From: Kribbella amoyensis | Lineage (GTDB): Bacteria; Actinomycetota; Actinomycetes; Propionibacteriales; Kribbellaceae | Reading direction: 5' to 3' | Assembly (NCBI RefSeq): GCF_007828865.1 | Contig: NZ_VIVK01000001.1 | Location: 6,262,001 to 6,326,000 of the forward strand | Length of the DNA: 64,000 nt | Shown here: positions 1 to 8,332 of the stretch, piece after piece | Position numbering within the stretch: the stretch's first letter is position 1 | Layout: each line of letters starts with the position of its first letter | Position numbers and translations under genes: made by a program | The notes under the pieces: model-generated | What the model saw: only the letters and a program-made list of their open reading frames with translations | Database searches by the model: none | What the model was told of the DNA's origin: nothing

Positions 1-152
1 AACCCGACATGGTCAGGCTGGCCTACTCGGCGTACTCCTCGTCCGGTGCCGAAGCGGTCGTCTGCGTCTCGAACAAGAGGGTCACCTGGACCGTGGTCCA
101 CGGCCTGGAGCGCCTCGGCATCCCCGCCCTCGGCCCGATCTGGGACTCCTAG
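1..152 (+). CDS. C-terminal end of an unidentified protein (5' end outside window)
   Basis: An open frame (codons in phase with position 3) enters from the left edge and stops at the TAG at 150-152, giving about 49 residues that end GIPALGPIWDS. The stretch reads AEAVVCVSNKRVTW then a helix and GLERLGIPALG. This faintly recalls the C-terminal half of Asp/Glu racemase or maleate-isomerase folds, which place a Cys in a similar loop before an alpha helix and a G-x-P strand, but that is a weak guess. Codon use is typical of the window, with G or C in most third positions, so the frame is probably real. It is followed by 111 bases before the next start. Confidence 0.5.
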   Translation, partial: PDMVRLAYSAYSSSGAEAVVCVSNKRVTWTVVHGLERLGIPALGPIWDS

Positions 153-263
153 CCGATCGATCCGAGGTCTGCTGCCACGGCTGTGATCGTGGTTATCCTG
201 GCGGAACTGGTCCTCGGTCTTGCCCATGGGGGGCGGCGACGAGGCTGCCGGAAGGCCGCGTGC

Positions 264-1922
264 ATGAGCAAACCCGTCATTCTGACCGTCGACGACGACC
301 CCGAGGTGTCGGCCGCGATCTCGCGTGATCTGCGCGAGCGGTACGGCACGGAGTACCTGGTCGTCCGGGCCACCTCGGGTGCGCAGGCGCTCGACGTCCT
401 CACCAAGCTGGCGTTGCGTAACCAACCGGTGGCGCTGATCGCGACCGACCAGCGGATGCCCGGGATGACCGGGATCGAACTGCTGGCCGCGGCCCGCCGG
501 CAGGCGCCGGACGCCAAGTACCTGCTGCTCACCGCGTACGCCGACACCGACGTCGCGATCAAGGCGATCAACGCCATCGGCCTCGACTACTACCTGGTCA
601 AGCCGTGGGATCCGCCCGAGGAGCACCTGTACCCGGTGGTCGACGACCTGCTCGGCGACTGGCGGGACGCCCACCCCGAACACACCTCGGACATCCGGGT
701 CGTCGGGCACCGGTGGTCCGATCGCAGCCATGAGGTGAAGACCTTCCTGGCCCGCAACCACGTGCCGTACCGCTGGTACGACACCGACCACGACACCGAG
801 GCCCAGCGCCTTCGCGACCTGGCCGGCGCCGCGGATTCCGAGCTGCCGCTGGTCCTGGTTCCGGACGGAGAGACGCTGCGCTCCCCCAGTCCCGTCGAGC
901 TCGCCTCCGCCCTCGGTCTGCGGACCACCGCACGGCAGCCGCTGTACGACGTCTGCATCGTCGGCGGCGGACCGGCCGGCCTGGCCGCGGGCGTGTACGC
1001 GGCCTCCGAGGGACTGAGCACGGTCATCGTCGAGCGCGAGGCACCCGGTGGTCAGGCCGGACAGAGTGCCGCGATCGAGAACTACCTCGGCTTCCCCAAG
1101 GGGCTGACCGGGTCCGACCTCGCCCGCCGAGCTGTCGCGCAGGCGTCCCGGTTCGGCGCGGAGATGGTGCTCGCGCGCTCGGTGACCGGCCTGCAGACCC
1201 GGGGACCCGTGCACGCCGTCCTGCTCGAGGGCTCGGGTGAGATCGAGGCCCGCGCCCTCATCATCGCGACCGGCGTCTCCTACCGCCGGCTCGAAGCGAC
1301 CGGCCTCGCCGAGCTCACCGGCCGGGGCGTGTACTACGGCGCGACCGCGAGCGAGGCGAGCCAGTGCCAGGGCGACGACGTGTACGTGGTGGGTGCCGCG
1401 AACTCGGCCGGTCAGGCGGTCCTCAACCTGGCCCGGTTCGCCAAGCGCGTCGTGATGCTCGTCCGCGGCGCCACCCTGACCACCTCGATGTCGCAGTACC
1501 TGATCGACAAGATCGCGGCCGCGCCGAACATCGAGGTGCGCTGCCGGACCGAGGTGATCGGCTGCCGGGGCAACGGCCACCTGGAGGCGCTCACCCTGGC
1601 CGACCGGACCACCGGCGCGACCGAGGACGTCCAGACCAGCTGGCTGTTCGCGTACGTCGGCGCGGCGCCGCGGACCGACTGGGTGGGGACCGCAGTGGCC
1701 CGGGACGACCGCGGCTTCGTGGTCACCGGCCAGGACCTGCTCGGCGCGCAGTACACCGGGCACTGGTCCTTGCCGCGTCCACCTTTCGCGCTGGAGACGA
1801 GTACGCCGGGGGTCTTCGCGGCCGGCGACGTCCGGCTCGACTCGATGAAACGGGTCGCGTCCGCCGTCGGTGAGGGCGCGATGGCGATCTACCTGGTCCA
1901 CCGCTACCTGGCCACGGTCTGA
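264..1922 (+). CDS. Receiver / thioredoxin-reductase-like FAD oxidoreductase fusion lacking CxxC
   Basis: 552 residues. Residues 1-125 are a response-regulator receiver (acidic DDD at 10-12, phospho-acceptor D62 in ATDQRMPG, later LTAYAD and VKPWD). Residues about 133-215 look like a glutaredoxin/thioredoxin-fold linker (PLVLVPDG). Residues 226-552 are a thioredoxin-reductase-type flavoprotein: FAD motif CIVGGGPAG from about 231, NAD(P) motif VVGAANSAG near 377, and the second FAD motif GVFAAGDV near the end. The place where thioredoxin reductases carry CATC reads GATA (359-362), and no CxxC occurs anywhere, so disulfide reduction is unlikely. The ATG at 264 is preferred over an upstream in-frame ATG at 183 because GGAAGG lies 8 bases before it and the receiver starts immediately. 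The stop overlaps the next start (TGATG), so it is co-translated with the kinase, its likely partner. Comparable fusions are known in other actinobacteria; their substrate is unknown to me. Confidence 0.85.
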   Translation: MSKPVILTVDDDPEVSAAISRDLRERYGTEYLVVRATSGAQALDVLTKLALRNQPVALIATDQRMPGMTGIELLAAARRQAPDAKYLLLTAYADTDVAIKAINAIGLDYYLVKPWDPPEEHLYPVVDDLLGDWRDAHPEHTSDIRVVGHRWSDRSHEVKTFLARNHVPYRWYDTDHDTEAQRLRDLAGAADSELPLVLVPDGETLRSPSPVELASALGLRTTARQPLYDVCIVGGGPAGLAAGVYAASEGLSTVIVEREAPGGQAGQSAAIENYLGFPKGLTGSDLARRAVAQASRFGAEMVLARSVTGLQTRGPVHAVLLEGSGEIEARALIIATGVSYRRLEATGLAELTGRGVYYGATASEASQCQGDDVYVVGAANSAGQAVLNLARFAKRVVMLVRGATLTTSMSQYLIDKIAAAPNIEVRCRTEVIGCRGNGHLEALTLADRTTGATEDVQTSWLFAYVGAAPRTDWVGTAVARDDRGFVVTGQDLLGAQYTGHWSLPRPPFALETSTPGVFAAGDVRLDSMKRVASAVGEGAMAIYLVHRYLATV

Positions 1923-3310
1923 TGGACGTCGCCGACCTGCGCGGGCTCGCCCTCTTCGACGGGCTCACCGACGACCAGCTGGCCGAGCTGCTGGCGGCCG
2001 GTACCGAGGTCCGGGTCGAACCAGGCGTCGACCTCTTCCACGAAGGCGATCCGGCCGACTTCTGGTGGGTCCTCGTCGACGGAGCACTCGCGCTGCGCCG
2101 CCACATCGGCCGCGAGGACGTGGTGGTCGGGCGGATGGACGTGCCGGGCCGGTGGGCGGGCGGGTTCCGCGCCTGGGACGAGCACGGTGTGTACCTCGCG
2201 ACCGGGCAGGGCGTGGTCGAGGGCCGGATCCTCCGCGTCCCGGCCGAAGCCCTGCGCGAGCGGACGGACGCGTGGTTCCCGTTCGGCGGCCACCTGGTCA
2301 AGGGGCTGTACGGCACCGCGCGCTCGATCGAGGCGATGGCCCGGCAGCGCGAATCGCTGGTCACCCTCGGCAAGCTGGCCGCGGGCCTGGCCCACGAGAT
2401 CAACAACCCGGCGGCCGCCGCGACCAGGTCGGTCAGCGCCCTCGACAAGGCCTGTACGACGTTGCTGTCGGCCCTGGGCCAGTTGGCGGACGGCCAGATC
2501 ACCGCGGCGCAGTTCACCGCCCTCGACAAGCTCCGCCTGGAGCTCGAGCCCGGCGCCGGACTCGCGGACCCGCTCACGGCCGCGGACACCGAGCTCGACA
2601 TCTCGTCCTGGCTGACCCGGCACGGCGTCGACCGCGACTGGGTGATCGCGCCCACGCTGGCCGCGGCCGGTGCCGACGTCGCCTGGTGCGAGCGGGCCGC
2701 GGACATGCTCGGCGACGCGGCCCTGGAGCCCGGGCTCGAGTGGGTCGCGAGCACCCTCTCGGCGGCGACCCTGCTCGGCGAGGTCAAGGAGGCGACCCGG
2801 CGCATCTCCGACCTGGTCACCGCCGTCCGGTCGTACTCGCAGATGGACCGTGGCTCCCTGCAGGAGGTCGACGTGACCGACGGCATCGAGAGCACCCTGG
2901 TGATGCTCGGCCACAAGCTCCGCGGTGGCGTCGAGGTGATCCGGTCGTACGCCACCGACGCGCCCAGGATCGAGGCGTACGCGGGTGAGCTCAACCAGGT
3001 CTGGACCAACCTGATCGACAACGCCGTCGACGCGATGGACGGGACCGGCGTCCTGCGGATCAGTACCCGGGCCGAGGGCGAGCAGCTCGTCGTCGAGATC
3101 GGGGACACCGGACCGGGGATGCCGGCCGAGGTGGCGGCGCGGGCGTTCGAGGCGTTCTACACCACCAAGGAGGCCGGCAAGGGGACCGGGCTCGGCCTCG
3201 ACATCGCCCGCCGCATCGTCGAGCAGGACCACGGCGGCAGCATCACGATCGACTCACGACCGGGCGACACCGTCTTCCGCGTCGCCCTCCCGCTCCGCCC
3301 TTCCCGCTGA
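1922..3310 (+). CDS. Histidine kinase with N-terminal CRP-like sensor domain
   Basis: 462 residues, no membrane segment seen, so probably cytoplasmic. Residues 1-115 resemble a cyclic-nucleotide-binding beta-roll (LFDGLTDDQLAELL, then DLFHEGDPADFWWVLVDG). The usual phosphate-binding cassette with its Arg is not recognisable, so it may sense something else or only act structurally. The dimerisation/phosphoacceptor helix holds H158 in GLAHEINNP. The ATPase domain shows the N box (NLIDNAVDAM), DTGPGMP and GKGTGLGLDIARRIV. A long insert with conserved W residues lies between the H box and the ATPase domain. It overlaps the upstream receiver-flavoprotein gene by one base, which makes that protein the obvious phosphotransfer partner (inference). 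Confidence 0.88.
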   Translation: MDVADLRGLALFDGLTDDQLAELLAAGTEVRVEPGVDLFHEGDPADFWWVLVDGALALRRHIGREDVVVGRMDVPGRWAGGFRAWDEHGVYLATGQGVVEGRILRVPAEALRERTDAWFPFGGHLVKGLYGTARSIEAMARQRESLVTLGKLAAGLAHEINNPAAAATRSVSALDKACTTLLSALGQLADGQITAAQFTALDKLRLELEPGAGLADPLTAADTELDISSWLTRHGVDRDWVIAPTLAAAGADVAWCERAADMLGDAALEPGLEWVASTLSAATLLGEVKEATRRISDLVTAVRSYSQMDRGSLQEVDVTDGIESTLVMLGHKLRGGVEVIRSYATDAPRIEAYAGELNQVWTNLIDNAVDAMDGTGVLRISTRAEGEQLVVEIGDTGPGMPAEVAARAFEAFYTTKEAGKGTGLGLDIARRIVEQDHGGSITIDSRPGDTVFRVALPLRPSR

Positions 3311-3375
3311 CCCGCCGACCGGCCGGCCCAGGTTGACACCTGCGCCGCGGAATCGGCGTAACCGAGAACCAGCGA

Positions 3376-3408
3376 ACCGGCGCGAGGTCATCACGACCTC
3401 GCGCCGGT
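3376..3408. terminator. Bidirectional hairpin terminator between convergent genes
   Basis: Perfect 14-bp inverted repeat: ACCGGCGCGAGGTC (3376-3389), loop ATCAC, GACCTCGCGCCGGT (3395-3408). It sits between the kinase stop at 3310 and the leftward alpha-galactosidase stop at 3416. There is no U-run, which is usual for high-GC actinobacteria. Confidence 0.8.
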
Positions 3409-3415
3409 GGCCGGC

Positions 3416-5875
3416 CTACTTGGCGATCGTGTAGCGGATCGTGTCGTTGCGCAGCGCGTCGCCCGACACCTTGACGATGCGCAGCGTGTGCGGCCCGTTC
3501 CTCAGGCCGGTCGAGCTGAACACCTCCCGGCCGGTGACGCGGACGTCGTTGGCCAGGTTCACCCGGCGGACCAGCTTGCCGTCGACGTAGACGTCGGCCT
3601 CACCCTGGTCGGGACCGAGGGCGGTGATCCACTGCACCCCGGTGCCCTGGAAGGCGAAGTCGATCGCGGCACCGTTCGCCGTCGCGGAGTGCACGTCGTC
3701 GCGGTGGTCGCCGCGGAACTCGAACGCCAGTGCCGTGGTCCCGACCGGCTGGGTCGCGAGGTACGCCTTCTTCAGCGTCACCACCTGGCCGTCGACGGTG
3801 TAGTCGGTCCCCTTGACCAGGTCCTGGCCGCCCTTCGACACCGCGACCAGCTCGCCCGAGTCGCGGCCGATCTCGATGCTGACGTCGGCCTGCGCGGCCG
3901 GGTTCTTGTCGAAGGCCGCCTTGTCCGGGTTCAGCAGGCTCTCCTGGCGCACGTTCAGCTTGTTCAGCAGCATGAACTGGCCCGACTTCTTCACCGCGCG
4001 GAGCGTGTGGGTCCCGTTCGGCAGGTCCGAGATGCTGTACACGACCTGCTGCGCACCCCGGCCCTCCGCCTGGTACGTGCTGACCGTCTTCTTGAACTGA
4101 CCGTCCACGTAGATGTCCACGTCACCCTGCGAGTTGTGGGTCTCGGTCACGTAGTCGATCCCGGTCCCGACGAAGCTGTACGAGAAGGCGTCGCCGTTGG
4201 CCTCGGTGTACTGCACGTCGTCCTGGTAGTCACCGAGCCCGCGGCCCGAACTCCGGCTCCACGATCCGGTGTAGACGATCTGCGCGTTGTCGTTGTTCAC
4301 CTCGACCGTCCGGACCGCGAGGTCGCTCGCCTTGCCGGCCGCCCCGGCCTTGGCCGACGAGTCCGTCACCGCGATGCTCAGCGGCTCGGAGACCGCGGGC
4401 ACCTCGTAGTTGCCGTTGCGCTTCCAGGTGCCGTCGTACTCCACGCGCAGGTCGTCGTCGTTGACGGTGATCGCCGAGTTCTTCTGCGGAGTCACCTTGA
4501 ACAACCGGGCGCCGTGCACCGGCACGTCCTGCGCGACGTATCCGGACGCGAACTGGCCGAGGTCCTTGCGGGCCCACAGGTCGCGGACCTTCGCGGTGCC
4601 GTCCAAACCGAGGTCGGCCCAGTTCACCGTCATGTCGGCGTCGGTCTGGCCCAGGTTGAAGAGGGCGACGGTGTAGCTGTTGTCCGGGTTCAGCGAGTAC
4701 CAGACCTGCCGGTTGGACTTCGTCGACACCGGCTGCGCGGGACGCCCGGCCTGGTTGACGGCGATGACCTCCCGGTTGGTCAGCCGCTCCAGGCCGTACG
4801 AGTCGAGCCGGGTCATGTCGTTGCCGATGTACAGCGGGGCCGTCGACACCGCCCACAACGTGGCCGCGGTCCGGCGCTCGTCCTTGGTCAGCCCGTCCAT
4901 CTGGCCGTTGCCGACGTTGAGCGAGTCCAGGTCGTTCCAGCCGCCCGGACCGGCGTGCCGCCACCAGTCGGCCAGCTTCGGGAACAGCCGGGAGATGTTC
5001 GGCCAGGCCGTCAGCGCCTGCCCCGGGCAGTAGCACTCCACGTCCCAGTCGATCCGCCAGCCGTTCGCGTACTGCTTCCAGTAGTCCGCGTGGTTGATGT
5101 CGAGCGCCCAGGACAGCTCGAGCCAGATGCCGTGCCGCTTCAGCGCCTGCGACCACGCCTTCACGTCGTCGCGGGAGTCCAGCGACAGGTCGCTGATTCC
5201 CGAGCCCGGGGTGACGCTGTCGAATTTCAGGAAGTCGACGCCCCACTCGGCGTACAGGTCCGCGATCGAGTCGATGTACTTCTGCGCGCACGGCTTGGAG
5301 AAGTCGACCTTGTAGCCGAGGCCCCAGTAGTCCGCTTTCTGCAGCGGCAGGACCGGGAGGTCGCCGGTCCGGCAACCTTCGGCGCCGTACACGGGCAGGT
5401 TGGCGTCGATCAGCTCCTTGCCGATGCCGGGGATGCCGTAGAGCCCGACCTTCTGGCCGTTCCCGTGGATGTGGTCGATCACGGCCTGCAGGCCCTCGGG
5501 GTACAGGGTCTTGCTGGGCACCGGCCGGCCGTAGTCGTCGATGCCGCCGTTCCAGCCGGCGTCGATGTTGAGGTACTCGTAGCCGTACGGCTGCAGCTTC
5601 TCGTGCATGGCGTCCGACTGGGCCTTGAGCTGAGCCGCCGTGATCCAGCTCTGCCCGTCGGTGTTGTACACCTGCATGCTGTAGCTGCTCCAGCCCATGT
5701 AGGGCTTCAGCGCCTTCTCCCCCGCCGGGCCGCCGGTCGCGCTCGCCGGCGCGGCGTCCAGCTGGGGCGCCGGGACGGCGGACGACGTGGCCGACAGGCC
5801 GGTCGCGAAGAGCCCGGCGACTGCGAGGCCCACCAGGGCTCCTCGTAGTGCCCGGGTCCGAACGGATCTGGTCAT
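3416..5875 (-). CDS. Secreted GH27 alpha-galactosidase with C-terminal accessory modules
   Basis: 819 residues with a signal peptide (basic MTRSVRTRALR, hydrophobic core, predicted cleavage near AVPA). The GH27 barrel starts at about residue 57 (KPYMGWSSYSM), includes YLNIDAGW, the nucleophile D219 in FLKFDS and the acid/base D278 in WRIDWD, and ends near 435 with a beta-sandwich. It should hydrolyse terminal alpha-galactosyl residues outside the cell. The remaining roughly 370 residues contain two related repeats (DDVQYTEANGDAFSYSFVGTG... and DDVHSATANGAAIDFAFQGTG..., each continuing into DVDIYVDG / EADVYVDG) separated by an X2-type Ig-like stretch (GTDYTVDGQVVTLKKAYL). These are probably carbohydrate-binding or spacer modules. 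The gene is divergent from the six-hairpin glycosidase gene at 6030. Confidence 0.92.
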   Translation of the reverse strand: MTRSVRTRALRGALVGLAVAGLFATGLSATSSAVPAPQLDAAPASATGGPAGEKALKPYMGWSSYSMQVYNTDGQSWITAAQLKAQSDAMHEKLQPYGYEYLNIDAGWNGGIDDYGRPVPSKTLYPEGLQAVIDHIHGNGQKVGLYGIPGIGKELIDANLPVYGAEGCRTGDLPVLPLQKADYWGLGYKVDFSKPCAQKYIDSIADLYAEWGVDFLKFDSVTPGSGISDLSLDSRDDVKAWSQALKRHGIWLELSWALDINHADYWKQYANGWRIDWDVECYCPGQALTAWPNISRLFPKLADWWRHAGPGGWNDLDSLNVGNGQMDGLTKDERRTAATLWAVSTAPLYIGNDMTRLDSYGLERLTNREVIAVNQAGRPAQPVSTKSNRQVWYSLNPDNSYTVALFNLGQTDADMTVNWADLGLDGTAKVRDLWARKDLGQFASGYVAQDVPVHGARLFKVTPQKNSAITVNDDDLRVEYDGTWKRNGNYEVPAVSEPLSIAVTDSSAKAGAAGKASDLAVRTVEVNNDNAQIVYTGSWSRSSGRGLGDYQDDVQYTEANGDAFSYSFVGTGIDYVTETHNSQGDVDIYVDGQFKKTVSTYQAEGRGAQQVVYSISDLPNGTHTLRAVKKSGQFMLLNKLNVRQESLLNPDKAAFDKNPAAQADVSIEIGRDSGELVAVSKGGQDLVKGTDYTVDGQVVTLKKAYLATQPVGTTALAFEFRGDHRDDVHSATANGAAIDFAFQGTGVQWITALGPDQGEADVYVDGKLVRRVNLANDVRVTGREVFSSTGLRNGPHTLRIVKVSGDALRNDTIRYTIAK

Positions 5876-5958
5876 GAGCGGTGACCTCTCTGAAGATCTG
5901 CCAACCGAGGCCCCCGGACGTCACGGTCGGCGCCGCGGCTCCGGGACTCGGATCCGAT

Positions 5959-5990
5959 AGGATATTGGAACATTTACTTAACCCCGTCAA
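5959..5990 (-). promoter_or_regulatory. Putative promoter/operator of the alpha-galactosidase gene
   Basis: On the minus strand TTGACG (5985-5990) is followed by an unusually AT-rich stretch for this genome (GTTAAGTAAATGTTCC) and TATCCT (5959-5964). The 20-base spacing is long; an alternative -10, CAATAT, has a 17-base spacing. The AT-rich element between the boxes is a plausible operator, but no symmetric site is evident and no regulator gene is adjacent. Confidence 0.4.
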
Positions 5991-6029
5991 GATTTCGAGC
6001 CCGATCGATCCGGATGAGAGGGTGAGGGG

Positions 6030-7412
6030 ATGAGCGATCGCCCTGAGCTGATGCCCCCGTCCGGCGCGTGCGGCGAGGACCTGCGGGCGGTCTACGCCGC
6101 GGCCCTGCACAACCTGCTCGACGTCAACGTGGTCCCCGACACCGAGCCCGGTACGGCGTACGTGCGCGCGGGCGGCGGGTACTCGGACCCCTGGACCCGG
6201 GATGCCGCGATCAACTCGTGGCACGCGGTCAGCCTGCTCGCGCCCGACGTCGCCCGGCACACCCTGCTGAAGGTGTGTGAGGGCGACGTGGTCGCACAGG
6301 ACAACCAGTGGTGGGACCAGATCATCTGGGTGATCGGCGCCCGGCACCACCACCTGGTCACCGGGGACGCCGCGTTCGCCGCGGAGGCGTACCGGATCGG
6401 CCGGGCCTCGCTGGAGATCCTGCGGCGCGACCGCTTCGACGCGGGCACCGGGCTGTACCGGGGTCCGGCGCTGATGCAGGACGGGATCGCCGGGCTGCCG
6501 GAGCCGCCGTACCAGCCGGGCAACGCCTCGTCGTTCGTGCTCGACCACCCCGGCGCCGCGGACCTGCGCTGCCTGTCCACCAACGCGATCTACACCGAGG
6601 CGCTCCGTTGCCTCGGGCAACTTGCGGCCGAGGTCGGCGAGGACCCGGTGCCGTACCACCAGCAGCGGGTCGAGCTGGTCGCCGCGATCGAGCGGAACCT
6701 GTGGTCCGAGCAGGCCGGCCGGTACGGGTACTTCCTCGGCGCGGACGGGCTCGACCCGCACCAGGAGACGGCCGGACTGGCCCTGGTCCTCGAGTTCGGC
6801 CTGGCCGGATCGGAACGGACCGCCGAGCTGATCGCCGGGATCCGGCACGAGCCGTTCGGCGTGGTGAACGTGTGGCCGCACTTCGACCGCTTCGACGCCG
6901 AGCACCCGGGCCGGCACAACGCCATCTGCTGGCCGATGGTGATGGGCCTGTGGGGGTACGCCGCGGCCGCCGCGCGCCGGGCGGACGAGTTCGGCCGGAC
7001 CCTCGACGACCTGGTCCGGTTGTTCCGGTCGAGTGGGGACGAGTTGTTCGAGCTCTACAACGCGACCACCGGTGCGGTGGACGGCGGCTGGCAGGTCGGC
7101 CGCCAGTGGGAGTCGCTGCCCGACCAGACCTGGTCCGCGACGGCCCTGCTCCGGCTGGTCCACGAGGGCCTGTTCGGCATCCGCTTCACCCCGGCCGGTC
7201 TCGCCTTCCAGCCGACGCTGCCCCCACGGTACCGGGGTGAGTGGTCGCTGCGCTCACTCAAGTACCGCGGTGCCGTCCTCGACCTCACCTTGCGGGGCGA
7301 GGGCACCGAGATCGTGTCGCTCCAGCTCGACGGCGTCCACGTCTCCCCCACCGAAACCGCCGTACCGGCAACGCTCACCGGCCGGCACCACGTCGAGATC
7401 CAGGTCGGCTGA
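6030..7412 (+). CDS. Six-hairpin (alpha/alpha)6 glycosidase-like protein
   Basis: 460 residues without a signal peptide, so probably cytosolic. Repeated helical segments with SDPWTRDAAINSWHAVSLL, DNQWWDQIIWVIGARHH, HPGRHNAICWPMVMGLWG and GWQVGRQWESLPDQTWSATALLRLVHEGLFGI are typical of (alpha/alpha)6-barrel sugar hydrolases of the amylo-1,6-glucosidase / GH63 / GH94-like superfamily. The C-terminal 70 residues form the beta cap often seen in such enzymes (LDGVHV...). W-x-R-D and the acidic residues in DQTWSA are candidate active-site positions. The exact family and substrate cannot be assigned. Start ATG at 6030 follows GTGAGGGG. It is divergent from the alpha-galactosidase and may act on the imported product (inference). 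Confidence 0.7.
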   Translation: MSDRPELMPPSGACGEDLRAVYAAALHNLLDVNVVPDTEPGTAYVRAGGGYSDPWTRDAAINSWHAVSLLAPDVARHTLLKVCEGDVVAQDNQWWDQIIWVIGARHHHLVTGDAAFAAEAYRIGRASLEILRRDRFDAGTGLYRGPALMQDGIAGLPEPPYQPGNASSFVLDHPGAADLRCLSTNAIYTEALRCLGQLAAEVGEDPVPYHQQRVELVAAIERNLWSEQAGRYGYFLGADGLDPHQETAGLALVLEFGLAGSERTAELIAGIRHEPFGVVNVWPHFDRFDAEHPGRHNAICWPMVMGLWGYAAAAARRADEFGRTLDDLVRLFRSSGDELFELYNATTGAVDGGWQVGRQWESLPDQTWSATALLRLVHEGLFGIRFTPAGLAFQPTLPPRYRGEWSLRSLKYRGAVLDLTLRGEGTEIVSLQLDGVHVSPTETAVPATLTGRHHVEIQVG

Positions 7413-7510
7413 CCGATACCCGTGCAACCGAAGCGGCGGCTCGTCCGTCTCAACCGGCCGACAAGACATTCGCCCCCTGGTCATGTGGCCAGGCTCTTGC
7501 GGAGGTGGCA

Positions 7511-8329
7511 ATGACTCACAGGATCAGCAGACGACAGGCCCTCCTGCTCGGCGGCGGCGCGGTCGCCGGTGCCGCGTCCCTCGGGACGGTGGCCGGAGCC
7601 GGGCCGGCCGCGGCGGCGACCGGGTGGATCCGGCTCCCGATCATCACAGCGAACATCGGCCGCAAGCACCTGGGCGCCCGGGAGGCGGCGATCCGGGCCG
7701 TTCGCAACGGCGATCCGGGCACCCGGCCGGTGGTCGGCTGGCAGGAGATCCGGGAGGGCGACACCGGCGAGCCGGCGATGATCTCGCGGCACTTCGGTGA
7801 CGCCTACCAGAACGCGTTCCTGCATCACGACACCTCGTACCGGGTGCCCGTCTCCGTCCCGCGCCCGTGGCAGGTGGTCAACTCCAAGGCCACCTTCGTG
7901 CACGGCGGGATCGGTGGCGTGACCCCGCCGCGCTGGATCAACGAGGTGGTCGTCGAGCACCGGTCCCACGCCGGGCTGAAGTTCGTGCTGATCAACACGC
8001 ACTACCTGGCCGGCGCGTACAACGGCGAGCAGAACCCGAACCTGCGCGACGAGTGGGACCTGCACAAGTTGACCCACCGCGAGCGGGTGATGGCCCACCA
8101 CGACCGCGGCCACCTGGTGATCTGGACGGCCGACACCAACCGGGCCGGCTACGACAAGGCGACCGGCCAGGCCGCGGAGCGGAAGGTGTTCGCCCGCGGC
8201 ATCGACCGGATCAACTGGCTGCCCGGGAACGGGACCGTCCAGCTCGACCTGCTCGGGACCAGGACGACCCCGATGAGCGTGGACAGCCACGAGGCCCGGG
8301 CCGCCATCTTCCGGATCCGGCTGGCCTGA
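7511..8329 (+). CDS. Tat-exported endonuclease/exonuclease/phosphatase-fold protein
   Basis: 272 residues. The N-terminus has a twin-arginine signal (HRISRRQALLLGGGAVAGAASLG) ending near AAAATG. The mature part resembles the DNase I-like fold: IITANIGRKHLG at the first strand (metal/Asn region), GWQEIREGD (metal-binding Glu), VLINTHYLAGAYNGEQNPNLR, HLVIWTADTNRAGY (D-x-N) and the C-terminal SVDSHEARAAIFRI (S-D-H). Substrate could be nucleic acid or a phosphoester. The ATG at 7511 follows GGAGGT at 7501-7506 and excludes upstream in-frame sequence that would mask the Tat signal. It converges with the GH43 gene, the two stops being 3 bases apart. Confidence 0.75.
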   Translation: MTHRISRRQALLLGGGAVAGAASLGTVAGAGPAAAATGWIRLPIITANIGRKHLGAREAAIRAVRNGDPGTRPVVGWQEIREGDTGEPAMISRHFGDAYQNAFLHHDTSYRVPVSVPRPWQVVNSKATFVHGGIGGVTPPRWINEVVVEHRSHAGLKFVLINTHYLAGAYNGEQNPNLRDEWDLHKLTHRERVMAHHDRGHLVIWTADTNRAGYDKATGQAAERKVFARGIDRINWLPGNGTVQLDLLGTRTTPMSVDSHEARAAIFRIRLA

Positions 8330-8332
8330 TCC

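Noticed and set aside
3407..5848. 813-residue frame opposite the alpha-galactosidase
   Set aside because: Low-complexity Val/Arg/Asp translation mirroring GH27 codons; no ribosome-binding site or family match.
4230..7163. 977-residue leftward frame spanning two genes and their promoter region
   Set aside because: Crosses the divergent promoter and both real genes in wrong phases; no coherent domains.
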